Below are positions 18,221 through 26,157 of a stretch of 64,000 nt of DNA, one piece after another. Position 1 is the stretch's first letter; each line of letters begins with the position of its first letter. Below the pieces are notes generated by a model that saw nothing but the letters and a program-made list of their open reading frames with translations, was not told where the DNA came from and made no database searches. This stretch comes from Pseudomonas sp. Os17 (GTDB taxonomy: Bacteria > Pseudomonadota > Gammaproteobacteria > Pseudomonadales > Pseudomonadaceae), in NCBI RefSeq assembly GCF_001547895.1, contig NZ_AP014627.1, forward strand, positions 1,057,501 through 1,121,500, in the 5' to 3' direction. The position numbers and the translations under genes were made by a program.

Positions 18221-18896
18221 GCTGATGCCGATGTTCTGGCTGGCCCTGACCCTGGGGGCCTATCTGTTCAGCCGCTGGATCTATCGGCGCACCGGGCGCT
18301 ACCTGCTGTCGCCGCTGATCCTGGTGCCGGCCCTGTTGCTGGCGATTGCCGTGCCGCTGCACACCGCCTACGCCGAATACGCCGCCAACACCCACTGGCT
18401 GATGCTGGTGCTGGGGCCGGTCACCGTGGCCTTCGCGATTCCCATCTGGCAGCAGCGGCAACTGCTGATGCGCCACTGGTCGGCCCTGTTGCTGGGCATG
18501 CTGGCGGGCAGCGCCGCGTCCATCGGCAGTTCCTTCGGCCTGGCGAAGATGTTGGCCCTGGACAGCTCGGTGACCCTGTCCCTGGTGCCACGCTCGATCA
18601 CCACGCCGTTCGCCATGCCCCTGGCCCATGACCTGGGCGGCGTGCCCGAGCTGACGGCGGTGTTCGTGATGTTCACCGGGGTGTTCGGTGCCATGCTTGG
18701 CGGTGTGCTGCTGCGCTGGCTGCCCTTGCGCAGCGCCCTGGCCCGGGGCGCCCTGTTTGGGGTGGGGGCCCACGGTGCCGGAGTCAGCCGGGCCCATGAA
18801 GTCGGCGGCGAAGAGGGCTCCGTGGCCGGGCTGGTGATGGTGCTGACCGGGCTGTTGAACCTGTTCGCCGCCCCTTTGCTGGCGTCGGTGCTTTGA
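18210..18896 (+). CDS. CidB/LrgB family membrane protein
   Basis: 228 residues, about six or seven helices. Family hallmarks are SVTLSLVPRSITTPFAM, GVPELTAVFVMFTGVFGAMLG and GVGAHGAGVSRAHEVGGEEG near the C-terminus. It is the partner of the upstream LrgA-like protein; in several bacteria these pairs move pyruvate or related acids across the inner membrane. Start and stop overlap of the pair implies coupled translation. Confidence 0.9.
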   Translation: MKLELMPMFWLALTLGAYLFSRWIYRRTGRYLLSPLILVPALLLAIAVPLHTAYAEYAANTHWLMLVLGPVTVAFAIPIWQQRQLLMRHWSALLLGMLAGSAASIGSSFGLAKMLALDSSVTLSLVPRSITTPFAMPLAHDLGGVPELTAVFVMFTGVFGAMLGGVLLRWLPLRSALARGALFGVGAHGAGVSRAHEVGGEEGSVAGLVMVLTGLLNLFAAPLLASVL

Positions 18897-19042
18897 CGTG
18901 AAAACCGCGGGCCAGAGCCTTTTTTCCGGCTGACCCGCTCGGTCATCAAGCTGGCTGGCAATGCAACTCCGCCAGCGCTGCGGGCTGTCTAGACTCTGAG
19001 GGTCCTCTTCCTCCAATAAGAACTGTCACCGAGGTCCTTGCC

Positions 19043-19825
19043 GTGAGCTCAGCCCCCGTTCAATCGACAGCGAGTGTGAAAAACCAGGTTAGTGCCATCG
19101 AGTGGCAAACCCGCCTGGACCTGGCCGCCTGTTATCGCCTGGTGGCGATGCATGGCTGGGATGACCTGATCTTCACCCACATCTCCGCCAAGGTGCCGGG
19201 CACCGAAGACTTTCTGATCAATCCGTTCGGCATGATGTTCCACGAGATCACCGCCTCCAGCCTGGTGAAGGTCGATCAGGCCGGCAACAAGCTGATGGAC
19301 AGCCCCTACGAGATCAACCCGGCCGGCTACACCATTCACAGCGCGGTGCATGCGGTGCGCCACGATGCGCTCTGTGTGCTGCACACCCACACCGCCGCCG
19401 GGGTCGCAGTGTCGGCGCAGAAGCAGGGCGTGCTGCCCATCAGCCAGCAGTCGCTGTTTGTCCTGTCGAGCCTGGGCCATCACCCCTATGAAGGAGTGGC
19501 CCTGAACCCCGAGGAAAAGGTGCGGCTGCAGGCCGACCTGGGCGACAACAACTTTCTGCTGCTGCACAACCATGGCTTGCTGACCTGCGGCGCCAGCATC
19601 GCCGATACCTTTCTGATGATGTTCATCTTCCAGCGTGCCTGTGAGATTCAGGTGCTGGCGCAGAGTGGCGGCGCCGAGCTGATGGCCATTTCCCCGGCGA
19701 TCCTGAGCGGGGCCAAGGCGATGATCGCCGGGGTCACCCGCAGTGCCCAGGGCATGGGCGGGGTGCTGGCCTGGCCGGCCCTGCTGCGCAAACTCGATCA
19801 ACTCGACCCAGGTTATAAAGTCTGA
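19043..19825 (+). CDS. Class II aldolase/adducin-family protein
   Basis: 260 residues, GTG start. Family motifs are LAACYRLVAMHGWDDLIFTHISAK, the metal-binding LHTHTAAGVAVS and LLHNHGLLTCG, with histidines in the zinc-ligand positions. Members include fuculose-phosphate aldolase, ribulose-phosphate epimerase and decarboxylases; this adducin-like subgroup has no settled substrate. Its stop codon shares one base with the start of the following hydrolase (TGATG), so the two are an operon. Confidence 0.85.
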   Translation: MSSAPVQSTASVKNQVSAIEWQTRLDLAACYRLVAMHGWDDLIFTHISAKVPGTEDFLINPFGMMFHEITASSLVKVDQAGNKLMDSPYEINPAGYTIHSAVHAVRHDALCVLHTHTAAGVAVSAQKQGVLPISQQSLFVLSSLGHHPYEGVALNPEEKVRLQADLGDNNFLLLHNHGLLTCGASIADTFLMMFIFQRACEIQVLAQSGGAELMAISPAILSGAKAMIAGVTRSAQGMGGVLAWPALLRKLDQLDPGYKV

Positions 19826-20727
19826 TGCCTATTGCCGAGATTCCTCTATGTGTCTGGCGCAAGCGCGGCAAGGACTTCGAGTTCCGCGGCCGGCGCATTC
19901 GCTACTGGGTGGCGGGGCATGGCGAGCCGCTGCTGTTGATCCATGGCTTTCCCACGGCCAGCTGGGACTGGCATTACCTGTGGCAGCCCCTGGCGCGGCG
20001 TTATCAGGTGATCGCCTGCGACATGCTCGGCTTCGGCGACTCGGACAAGCCCCTGGAGCATGAGTACAGCCTGCTGGAACAGGCGGACTTGCAGCAGGCG
20101 CTGCTGGCTCATTTGCATGTCCGCCAGCCGCTGCACCTGCTGGCCCATGACTATGGCGACAGCGTCGCCCAGGAGCTGCTGGCCCGGCACTATGAACAGC
20201 GCATCGCAATTGCCAGCTGCGTGTTTCTCAATGGCGGCCTGTTTCCGGAAACCCATCGCCCGGTGCTGACCCAGAAGCTCCTGCTCAGCCCGCTGGGCTG
20301 GATGCTTGGGCGGGCCTTCAGCCGCCACGGCCTGGCGAACAGCTTCCGGCAGATCTTCGGCCCCCAGACCCGTCCCAGCGAGTCGGTCCTGGACGACTTC
20401 TGGAGCCTGGTGCACAGCAACAACGGGCCGCGCATCCTGCACAAGCTGATCGCCTACATCCCCGAGCGGCGGCTGCAGCGCGAGCGTTGGGTCAGTGCCA
20501 TGCAACGCGGCGAAGTGCCGCTGCGGGTGATCGACGGCGCCCAGGACCCGATTTCCGGCGCACACATGGTGGAGCGCTATCGCCAGCTGATCCCCGAGCC
20601 GGACACCGTGCTGCTGCCGGGCATCGGCCATTACCCGCAGATCGAGGCGCCGCTGCCGGTGCTCAAGCATTACCTGGGCTTTCGCGACAGGCTGTCGTCG
20701 CCATCGCGTCAGGCCGTGGGCTCCTGA
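19825..20727 (+). CDS. Alpha/beta hydrolase of the MEST / haloalkane dehalogenase-epoxide hydrolase group
   Basis: 300 residues. Oxyanion segment LLLIHGFPTASWDWHYLW, nucleophile elbow AHDYGDSVAQELL with Asp109, likely acid Asp241 and catalytic His269 in GIGHYPQIE. Several blocks (HDYGD-VAQELL, NGG-FPETHRP, FGP-TRPSES, HYPQ-E-P) match my memory of mammalian MEST/PEG1 better than typical dehalogenases. The reaction is unknown; an Asp nucleophile fits epoxide or halide hydrolysis. It is coupled to the upstream class II aldolase. Confidence 0.85.
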   Translation: MPIAEIPLCVWRKRGKDFEFRGRRIRYWVAGHGEPLLLIHGFPTASWDWHYLWQPLARRYQVIACDMLGFGDSDKPLEHEYSLLEQADLQQALLAHLHVRQPLHLLAHDYGDSVAQELLARHYEQRIAIASCVFLNGGLFPETHRPVLTQKLLLSPLGWMLGRAFSRHGLANSFRQIFGPQTRPSESVLDDFWSLVHSNNGPRILHKLIAYIPERRLQRERWVSAMQRGEVPLRVIDGAQDPISGAHMVERYRQLIPEPDTVLLPGIGHYPQIEAPLPVLKHYLGFRDRLSSPSRQAVGS

Positions 20728-20894
20728 GCGCCAGGGCCACACCGTGGCCCCTTGCCGGAGCCCGTTGTTGAGCGCTCGGGGCAATTATCCCGCTGTCTTA
20801 TTGCGCACCATTCAGGTCCGGACGTTTTTATTGTGACCGCCGCCCGGCTGCCTGACACTCGGCCCATTGTCCATTGGCCCTGCTGGAGTTCGGT

Positions 20895-21806
20895 ATGAGT
20901 GAATCTGTGCGCTTGCAAGACAAAGTAGTGATCATCACCGGAGCCGGCGGCGGCCTGGGCCGGGCCCATGCCTTGCTGTTCGCCAGGCACGGGGCCAAGG
21001 TGCTGGTCAACGACCTGGGGGGCTCGGCCCAGGGCGAAGGCGCCAGCGCCTCCGCGGCCGACAAGGTGGTGGCACAGATCCGTGAGGCCGGGGGCATTGC
21101 CGAGGCCAACCACGACTCGGTCACCGATGGCGAAAAGATCGTGCAGAACGCTCTGGACGTTTTCGGCCGGGTCGATGTGGTGGTCAACAACGCCGGCATC
21201 CTGCGGGACAAGACCTTCCACAAGATGGACGACAGCGATTGGGACCTGGTGTACCGGGTGCATGTCGAAGGGGCCTACAAGGTCACCCGTGCCGCCTGGC
21301 CGCACCTGCGGGACCAGGCCTACGGGCGGGTGATCTTCACCGCCTCCACATCGGGCATCTACGGCAACTTCGGCCAGTCCAACTACGGCATGGCCAAGCT
21401 CGGCCTGTACGGCCTGACCCGGACCCTGGCCATCGAAGGGCGCAAGAACAACATCCTGGTCAACGCCATTGCCCCGACCGGTGGCACGCGGATGACCGAG
21501 GGGCTGATCCCGCCGCAAGTGTTCGAACAGCTCAAGCCCGAACTGGTGAGCCCGCTGGTGGTGTACCTGGGCAGCGAGCAATGCCAGGAAACCTCCGGCC
21601 TGTTCGAAGTGGGCGGCGGCTGGATCGGCAAGGTGCGTTGGGAGCGCAGCCTGGGCGTCGGTTTCGATCCGCGCCAGGGCTTTTCGCCCGACGATGTGGC
21701 GGCGCACTGGCAGCAGATCTGCGATTTCGAAGGGGCGGCCCATCCCAAGGACAACATCGAGGCGCTGAAGGAGATGATGCAGAATCTGCAAAAGTACGCC
21801 CTCTGA
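20895..21806 (+). CDS. Short-chain dehydrogenase of the peroxisomal multifunctional enzyme (3-hydroxyacyl-CoA dehydrogenase) type
   Basis: 303 residues from ATG 20895. TGAGGGLG at 15-22, the characteristic insertion VNDLGGSAQGEGAS, NNAGILRDKTFHKM, catalytic Ser151, Tyr164 and Lys168. The C-terminal extension with GGGWIGKVRWERS is typical of the HSD17B4/MFE-2 dehydrogenase domain. It probably oxidises a (3R)-hydroxyacyl-CoA or similar thioester. It follows the aldolase/hydrolase pair on the same strand after 167 bp and may share its pathway. Confidence 0.85.
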   Translation: MSESVRLQDKVVIITGAGGGLGRAHALLFARHGAKVLVNDLGGSAQGEGASASAADKVVAQIREAGGIAEANHDSVTDGEKIVQNALDVFGRVDVVVNNAGILRDKTFHKMDDSDWDLVYRVHVEGAYKVTRAAWPHLRDQAYGRVIFTASTSGIYGNFGQSNYGMAKLGLYGLTRTLAIEGRKNNILVNAIAPTGGTRMTEGLIPPQVFEQLKPELVSPLVVYLGSEQCQETSGLFEVGGGWIGKVRWERSLGVGFDPRQGFSPDDVAAHWQQICDFEGAAHPKDNIEALKEMMQNLQKYAL

Positions 21807-21879
21807 CGCTGCGCGGACCAGCGTTGTCCGGCGCTGATCGGCGGGCACTCTTCCCCGGCTTGAAAACAGCCGTTCAATG

Positions 21880-21910
21880 ACCCGCCGGAGCCTGGGCCCC
21901 GGCGGTTTTA
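21880..21910 (+). terminator. Terminator after the SDR gene
   Basis: CCGCCGG / CCGGCGG stem followed by TTTTA, about 75 bp after the SDR stop codon. Confidence 0.7.
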
Positions 21911-21968
21911 CTCCTGTGGCGTTCGTCTCTATGCTCGACGGTTGGCGAACGCACAAGGAGCGCTTGAG

Positions 21969-22328
21969 ATGTATGAATCAAAGGATCAGCCGGTACTGTC
22001 GCGACTGCTGTTTATCCGGCGTCTATGTGTTCATGGCCTGGTGGTCCTGGCCCTGATCAGCTTTTCGGTGCTGCTGGGGATCAGCGGCCTGCTGTACTTC
22101 GAGCAGGACATTTCCTTTCACGACGCCTTGTATGACGCGGCCATGATCCTCGGCGGCATCGGGCCCATCAACATGCCGCAAACCCCTGGCGGCAAACTGT
22201 TTTTTGCCACCTACGGGCTTTATACCAACCTGGTGTTCGCCGCCACGCTGGGCTTGATCCTGTCTCCGGTGGCGCATCGTCTGTTGCACAAGTTTCACTA
22301 CGACGAAGGGGATGACGACAGGTTGTAA
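21969..22328 (+). CDS. Two-helix membrane protein resembling a minimal K+ channel pore
   Basis: 119 residues from ATG 21969, with AAGGAG upstream. Hydrophobic helices at about 22-43 and 80-101 flank a short amphipathic loop reading ALYDAAMILGGIGPINMPQT, followed by GGKLFFATYGLYTNLVF. The layout (helix, pore loop, P-T-x-G-K, helix) is that of two-helix ion channel modules, but the filter has GGIGPI where potassium channels have TxGYGD. The C-terminus is short and charged. Ion conduction is therefore uncertain. Confidence 0.7.
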   Translation: MYESKDQPVLSRLLFIRRLCVHGLVVLALISFSVLLGISGLLYFEQDISFHDALYDAAMILGGIGPINMPQTPGGKLFFATYGLYTNLVFAATLGLILSPVAHRLLHKFHYDEGDDDRL

Positions 22329-22816
22329 GTTCAACGTCGCGGTTGTCTTGCGCGCATAAAAAAGGCCGCTGCAAGAGCAGCGGCCAAAGTAAGACGTTAG
22401 ATCAAGGAGCTACAAAATCAACGTCAGTGAACCCGGTGTCGCGACTTGAACCCAACCCCTTCAAGCCGCCTGGAAACTGATTCGGGGAACCCGGTTGCCG
22501 GGTGCTTCCCGTGGCAGTGGCGTGGTGCTGTTTGCCGTGACTGCGGGGCAAGAATAAGCCCTGGCCCGCCGTGGAAAAATAGCGATTCAGGACAAGGACT
22601 GTTACAGCCTGAGCAACAGTTCCAAGTGAGCGCCCGCCAATCGGATCGACGCCCCTGATGGGGGCGTATCCAGCCCATGGATAGACCGCTGGAGCGCCCC
22701 AGAGGCAAGGGCATTCATCCTTTCGAGCGACAACGCGAATACCTCCTTGGTGCGCTTATCGGCCGTGGCACCCCGGCAGTAGGGTGACTTCTCCTGTCAT
22801 TCACCGGGGAAGACGC
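22329..22816. other. 488-bp gap before the DUF1302 gene; no confident gene
   Basis: No protein gene was recognised on either strand. A strong hairpin (22364-22385) has its T run on the minus strand. GACGCCCC-TGAT-GGGGGCGT forms a second compact stem near 22650-22670. The right end must contain the promoter of the DUF1302-DUF1329 operon. A minus-strand small RNA ending at the hairpin is possible. Confidence 0.5.
22358..22385 (-). terminator. Strong leftward terminator with no visible upstream gene
   Basis: GGCCGCTGC / GCAGCGGCC nine-base stem with a four-base loop. The six A's on its left are the T tract of a minus-strand transcript. No minus-strand gene lies to its right before 28.7 kb. Confidence 0.65.
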
Positions 22817-24616
22817 ATGACAAAAACAACAATGCGCGCCATCTTCACACCGCAGGCGTTGGCCGCCGCGGTGGCACTGGGCTGTTGCAGCCAGGTGCAA
22901 GCGGTTTCGTTCAACATCGGGGAAATCGAAGGGCAGTTCGACTCGTCGCTATCGGTCGGCGCCAGCTGGGGCATGCGCGATGCCGACCGGGCGTTCGTCG
23001 GCACGGTCAACGGCGGGACCGCGCAGTCTTCCACCGGCGACGATGGCCGCCTGAACTTCAAGAAGGGCGAGACCTTCTCGAAGATCTTCAAGGGCCTGCA
23101 TGACCTGGAGCTCAAGTACGGCGACACCGGCGTCTTCGTGCGCGGCAAGTACTGGTACGACTTCGAGCTCAAGGACGAGGATCGCGAGTTCAAGCCCATC
23201 AGCGATCACAACCGCAAGGAAGGCGCCAAGTCCGCAGGCGGGCAGATCCTCGACGCCTTCGTCTACCACAACTACTCCATCGCCGACCTGCCGGGCACCG
23301 TGCGCGCCGGCAAGCAGGTGGTCAGCTGGGGCGAGAGCACCTTCATCGGCAACTCCATCAACAGCATCAACCCGGTGGACGTCTCGGCCTTTCGCCGCCC
23401 GGGGGCCGAGATCAAGGAAGGCCTGGTGCCGGTGAACATGCTGTTCGCCTCCCAGGGCCTGACCAACCAGTTGACTGTGGAAGGTTTCTATCAGCTGGAG
23501 TGGGACCAGACCGTGGTGGACAACTGCGGCACCTTCTTCGGCAACGATGTGGTGGCCGACGGCTGCACCACCGGCTACACCGTCGGCAGCCCGGCGATCG
23601 CGCCCCTGCAACCGGTTGCCGCGGCGTTCGGCCAGGGCTTTCAGGTGTCCCGTGAAGGGGTGATCCTGCCCCGTGGCGGCGACCGCGATGCCCGGGATTC
23701 CGGGCAGTGGGGCGCCGCTCTGCGCTGGCTAGGCGATGACACCGAGTACGGCCTGTATTTCATGAACTACCATGCGCGCAGCCCGGTGGTGAGCACCACC
23801 ACGGCCAACATCAGTCCGGCCACCCTGGGGGCTATTGGTGCCGCAGGAGCTGCGGCCGCGCCCACGGTTCCCGGCGCGGGAGCCAGCCTGGTGCAAAGCG
23901 TGATGCTCGGCCGTGGCCAGTACTATCTGGAATACCCCGAAGACATCCGCCTGTATGGCGCCAGCTTCTCCACCACGCTGCCCACCGGCACCGCCTGGAC
24001 CGGCGAGATCAGCTACCGCCCCAACGCCCCGGTGCAGGTCAACACCAACGACCTGACCCTGGCCCTGCTCAACCCGATTGCCGGCGGCGCGGCGTCGCCG
24101 ATCAAGACCGCCCTGGGCGCCGACAACACCGGCTACCGGCGCAAGGAAATCACCCAGATCCAGAGCTCCATGACCCAGTTCTTCGACCAGGTGCTGGGGG
24201 CCGACCGCCTGACCCTGGTGGGCGAGGCCGCGGTCGTCCACGTCGGCGGCCTGGAAGACAAGAGCAAGCTGCGCTACGGCCGTGACTCGGCCTACGGCCA
24301 GTACGGCTATGGCGGCGATACCGGCGGTTTCGTCACCGCCACCTCCTGGGGCTATCGGGCCCGGGCGATCCTCGACTACAGCAACGTCATCGCCGGGATC
24401 AACTTCAAGCCCAACCTGTCCTGGTCCCATGACGTCAACGGCTACGGTCCCAACGGCCTGTTCAACCAGGGCGCCAAGGCCCTGAGCGTCGGGGTCGATG
24501 CCGACTACCGCAATACCTACACCGCCAGCCTCAGCTACACCGACTTTTTTGGCGGGCGCTACAACACCCTCACCGACCGGGACTTCCTCGCCTTGAGCTT
24601 TGGCGTGAACTTCTGA
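22817..24616 (+). CDS. DUF1302 outer-membrane-type protein
   Basis: 599 residues from ATG 22817, preceded by GGGGAAG. An N-terminal signal peptide (about 1-30, ending VQA) precedes VSFNIGEIEGQFDSSLSVGASW. The rest is rich in alternating aromatic beta strands, with YNTLTDRDFLALSFGVNF ending in Phe as beta-barrel proteins do. DUF1302 proteins are co-inherited with DUF1329 and often occur with lipid, steroid or ester degradation genes; a role as an outer-membrane channel for hydrophobic substrates is a reasonable inference. It is the first gene of the DUF1302-DUF1329 pair. Confidence 0.88.
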   Translation: MTKTTMRAIFTPQALAAAVALGCCSQVQAVSFNIGEIEGQFDSSLSVGASWGMRDADRAFVGTVNGGTAQSSTGDDGRLNFKKGETFSKIFKGLHDLELKYGDTGVFVRGKYWYDFELKDEDREFKPISDHNRKEGAKSAGGQILDAFVYHNYSIADLPGTVRAGKQVVSWGESTFIGNSINSINPVDVSAFRRPGAEIKEGLVPVNMLFASQGLTNQLTVEGFYQLEWDQTVVDNCGTFFGNDVVADGCTTGYTVGSPAIAPLQPVAAAFGQGFQVSREGVILPRGGDRDARDSGQWGAALRWLGDDTEYGLYFMNYHARSPVVSTTTANISPATLGAIGAAGAAAAPTVPGAGASLVQSVMLGRGQYYLEYPEDIRLYGASFSTTLPTGTAWTGEISYRPNAPVQVNTNDLTLALLNPIAGGAASPIKTALGADNTGYRRKEITQIQSSMTQFFDQVLGADRLTLVGEAAVVHVGGLEDKSKLRYGRDSAYGQYGYGGDTGGFVTATSWGYRARAILDYSNVIAGINFKPNLSWSHDVNGYGPNGLFNQGAKALSVGVDADYRNTYTASLSYTDFFGGRYNTLTDRDFLALSFGVNF

Positions 24617-24640
24617 ACCGGCACAAGAAGGAGCACTTGA

Positions 24641-26008
24641 ATGCGCAACATGATTCTGCAATGCAGCGCCCTGGCACTGAGCCTGTGGGCGGCCAACCTG
24701 ATGGCCGCGGTGAGCCCGCAAGAAGCGGCCCAGCTGGGCACCAGCCTGACGCCCCTGGGGGCGCAGAAGGCCGGCAACGCCGATGGCTCGATCCCGGCCT
24801 GGACCGGCGGCCTCCCGAAGAACGCCGGGGCGGTGGACAGCAAGGGCTTTCTCGCCGACCCGTTCGCCAATGAAAAGCCGCTGTTCATCATCACCGCGGC
24901 CACGGCGGACCAGTACAAGGACAAGCTGTCCGACGGTCAGTTGGCGATGTTCAAGCGCTACCCGGACAGCTACCGGATTCCGGTCTACCCGACCCATCGC
25001 AGCGTCGGCCTGCCACCGGAGATCTACGAGTCGGCCAAGCGCAGCGCGTTGAACGTGACCACCACCAACGATGGCAACGGTCTGGCCAACTTCACCGGCA
25101 ACCGCTACTACGCCTTCCCGATTCCGAAGAACGGCATCGAGGTGCTGTGGAACCACTTGACCCGCTATCACGGCGGCAACCAGAAACGCATCATCACCCA
25201 GGCCACCCCGCAGACCAACGGCAGCTACACCTCGATCCGCTTTGAGGAGGAAGTGGCGGCGCCGCAACTGATCCCCGACCTGGACCCGGCCAAGGGCGCC
25301 AACGTGCAGAACTTCTTCAAGCAGTCGGTGACCGCCCCGGCGCGGCTGGCGGGCAACGTGCTGCTGGTCCATGAAACCCTGGACCAGGTCAAGGAGCCCC
25401 GCTCGGCGTGGATCTACAACGCCGGGCAGCGTCGGGTGCGCCGCGCCCCGCAAGTGGCCTACGACGGTCCGGGCACTGCCGCCGACGGCCTGCGCACCTC
25501 GGACAACTTCGACATGTTCTCCGGCGCCCCCGACCGCTACGACTGGAAGCTGGTGGGCAAGAAGGAGATGTACATCCCCTACAACAGCTACAAGCTGGAC
25601 TCGCCGAGCCTCAAGTACGACGACATCATCAAGGCCGGACACATCAACCAGGACCTGACCCGCTACGAGCTGCACCGGGTCTGGGAGGTGGTGGGCACGG
25701 TCAAGCCGAACCAGCGGCACATCTACGCCACCCGGCACATGTACATCGACGAGGACAGCTGGCAGGTGGCCCTGGTGGATCACTACGACGGCCGTGGCCA
25801 GCTGTGGCGGGTCGCCGAAGGTCACGCGCAGTACTACTACGACCATCAGGTCCCGGCCTACACCCTGGAAGCCCTGTATGACCTCAACGCCGGTCGCTAC
25901 CTGGCCCTGGGCATGAAGAACGAGGAAAAGCACAGCCTGGAATTCGGCTTTGCCGCCAAGGCGGCCGACTACACCCCGGCCGCCTTGCGCGCCAGCGGGG
26001 TGCGCTAG
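24641..26008 (+). CDS. DUF1329 periplasmic protein
   Basis: 455 residues with a signal peptide (about 1-23, ending LMAA). Family marks are GNADGSIPAWTGGL near the mature N-terminus, RYYAFPIPKNGIEVLWNHLTRY, and RRVRRAPQVAYDGPGTA with NFDMFSGAPDRYDWKLVGK. DUF1329 proteins have a LolA/LolB-like fold expected to bind a lipid-like ligand in the periplasm and hand it to or from the DUF1302 partner (inference). It starts 24 bp after the DUF1302 stop. Confidence 0.88.
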   Translation: MRNMILQCSALALSLWAANLMAAVSPQEAAQLGTSLTPLGAQKAGNADGSIPAWTGGLPKNAGAVDSKGFLADPFANEKPLFIITAATADQYKDKLSDGQLAMFKRYPDSYRIPVYPTHRSVGLPPEIYESAKRSALNVTTTNDGNGLANFTGNRYYAFPIPKNGIEVLWNHLTRYHGGNQKRIITQATPQTNGSYTSIRFEEEVAAPQLIPDLDPAKGANVQNFFKQSVTAPARLAGNVLLVHETLDQVKEPRSAWIYNAGQRRVRRAPQVAYDGPGTAADGLRTSDNFDMFSGAPDRYDWKLVGKKEMYIPYNSYKLDSPSLKYDDIIKAGHINQDLTRYELHRVWEVVGTVKPNQRHIYATRHMYIDEDSWQVALVDHYDGRGQLWRVAEGHAQYYYDHQVPAYTLEALYDLNAGRYLALGMKNEEKHSLEFGFAAKAADYTPAALRASGVR

Positions 26009-26032
26009 GCCGCAGGTGACGCAGGCGCTCGA

Positions 26033-26060
26033 AAGGCGACCGCCCGGTCGCCTTTTTTAT
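26033..26060 (+). terminator. Terminator after DUF1329
   Basis: AGGCGACC / GGTCGCCT stem followed by six T's. It separates the DUF1302-DUF1329 operon from the LuxR-type regulator. Confidence 0.9.
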
Positions 26061-26157
26061 GGCAGGGGATCAGCCCGCTGAATACTTCTTCAACAGGCCG
26101 GGAGGTCGGGGCTAGGGTGGGGGCACGCTGGCAAAAACTATAAAAAGGCTCGCCGCA

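Noticed and set aside
22434..22480. Possible tRNA-like GGTTCAAGTC segment on the minus strand
   Set aside because: No acceptor stem, anticodon arm or CCA end could be built around it.
23729..25933. A 734-codon minus-strand frame across DUF1302 and DUF1329
   Set aside because: Val/Gly/Ala-rich antisense shadow of two recognised genes.
26118..26140. Possible sigma-54 promoter before the LuxR gene (GG-N10-GC spacing)
   Set aside because: Spacing is right but the -24 reads TGGGGG and the -12 TGGC, too far from TGGCAC / TTGC.
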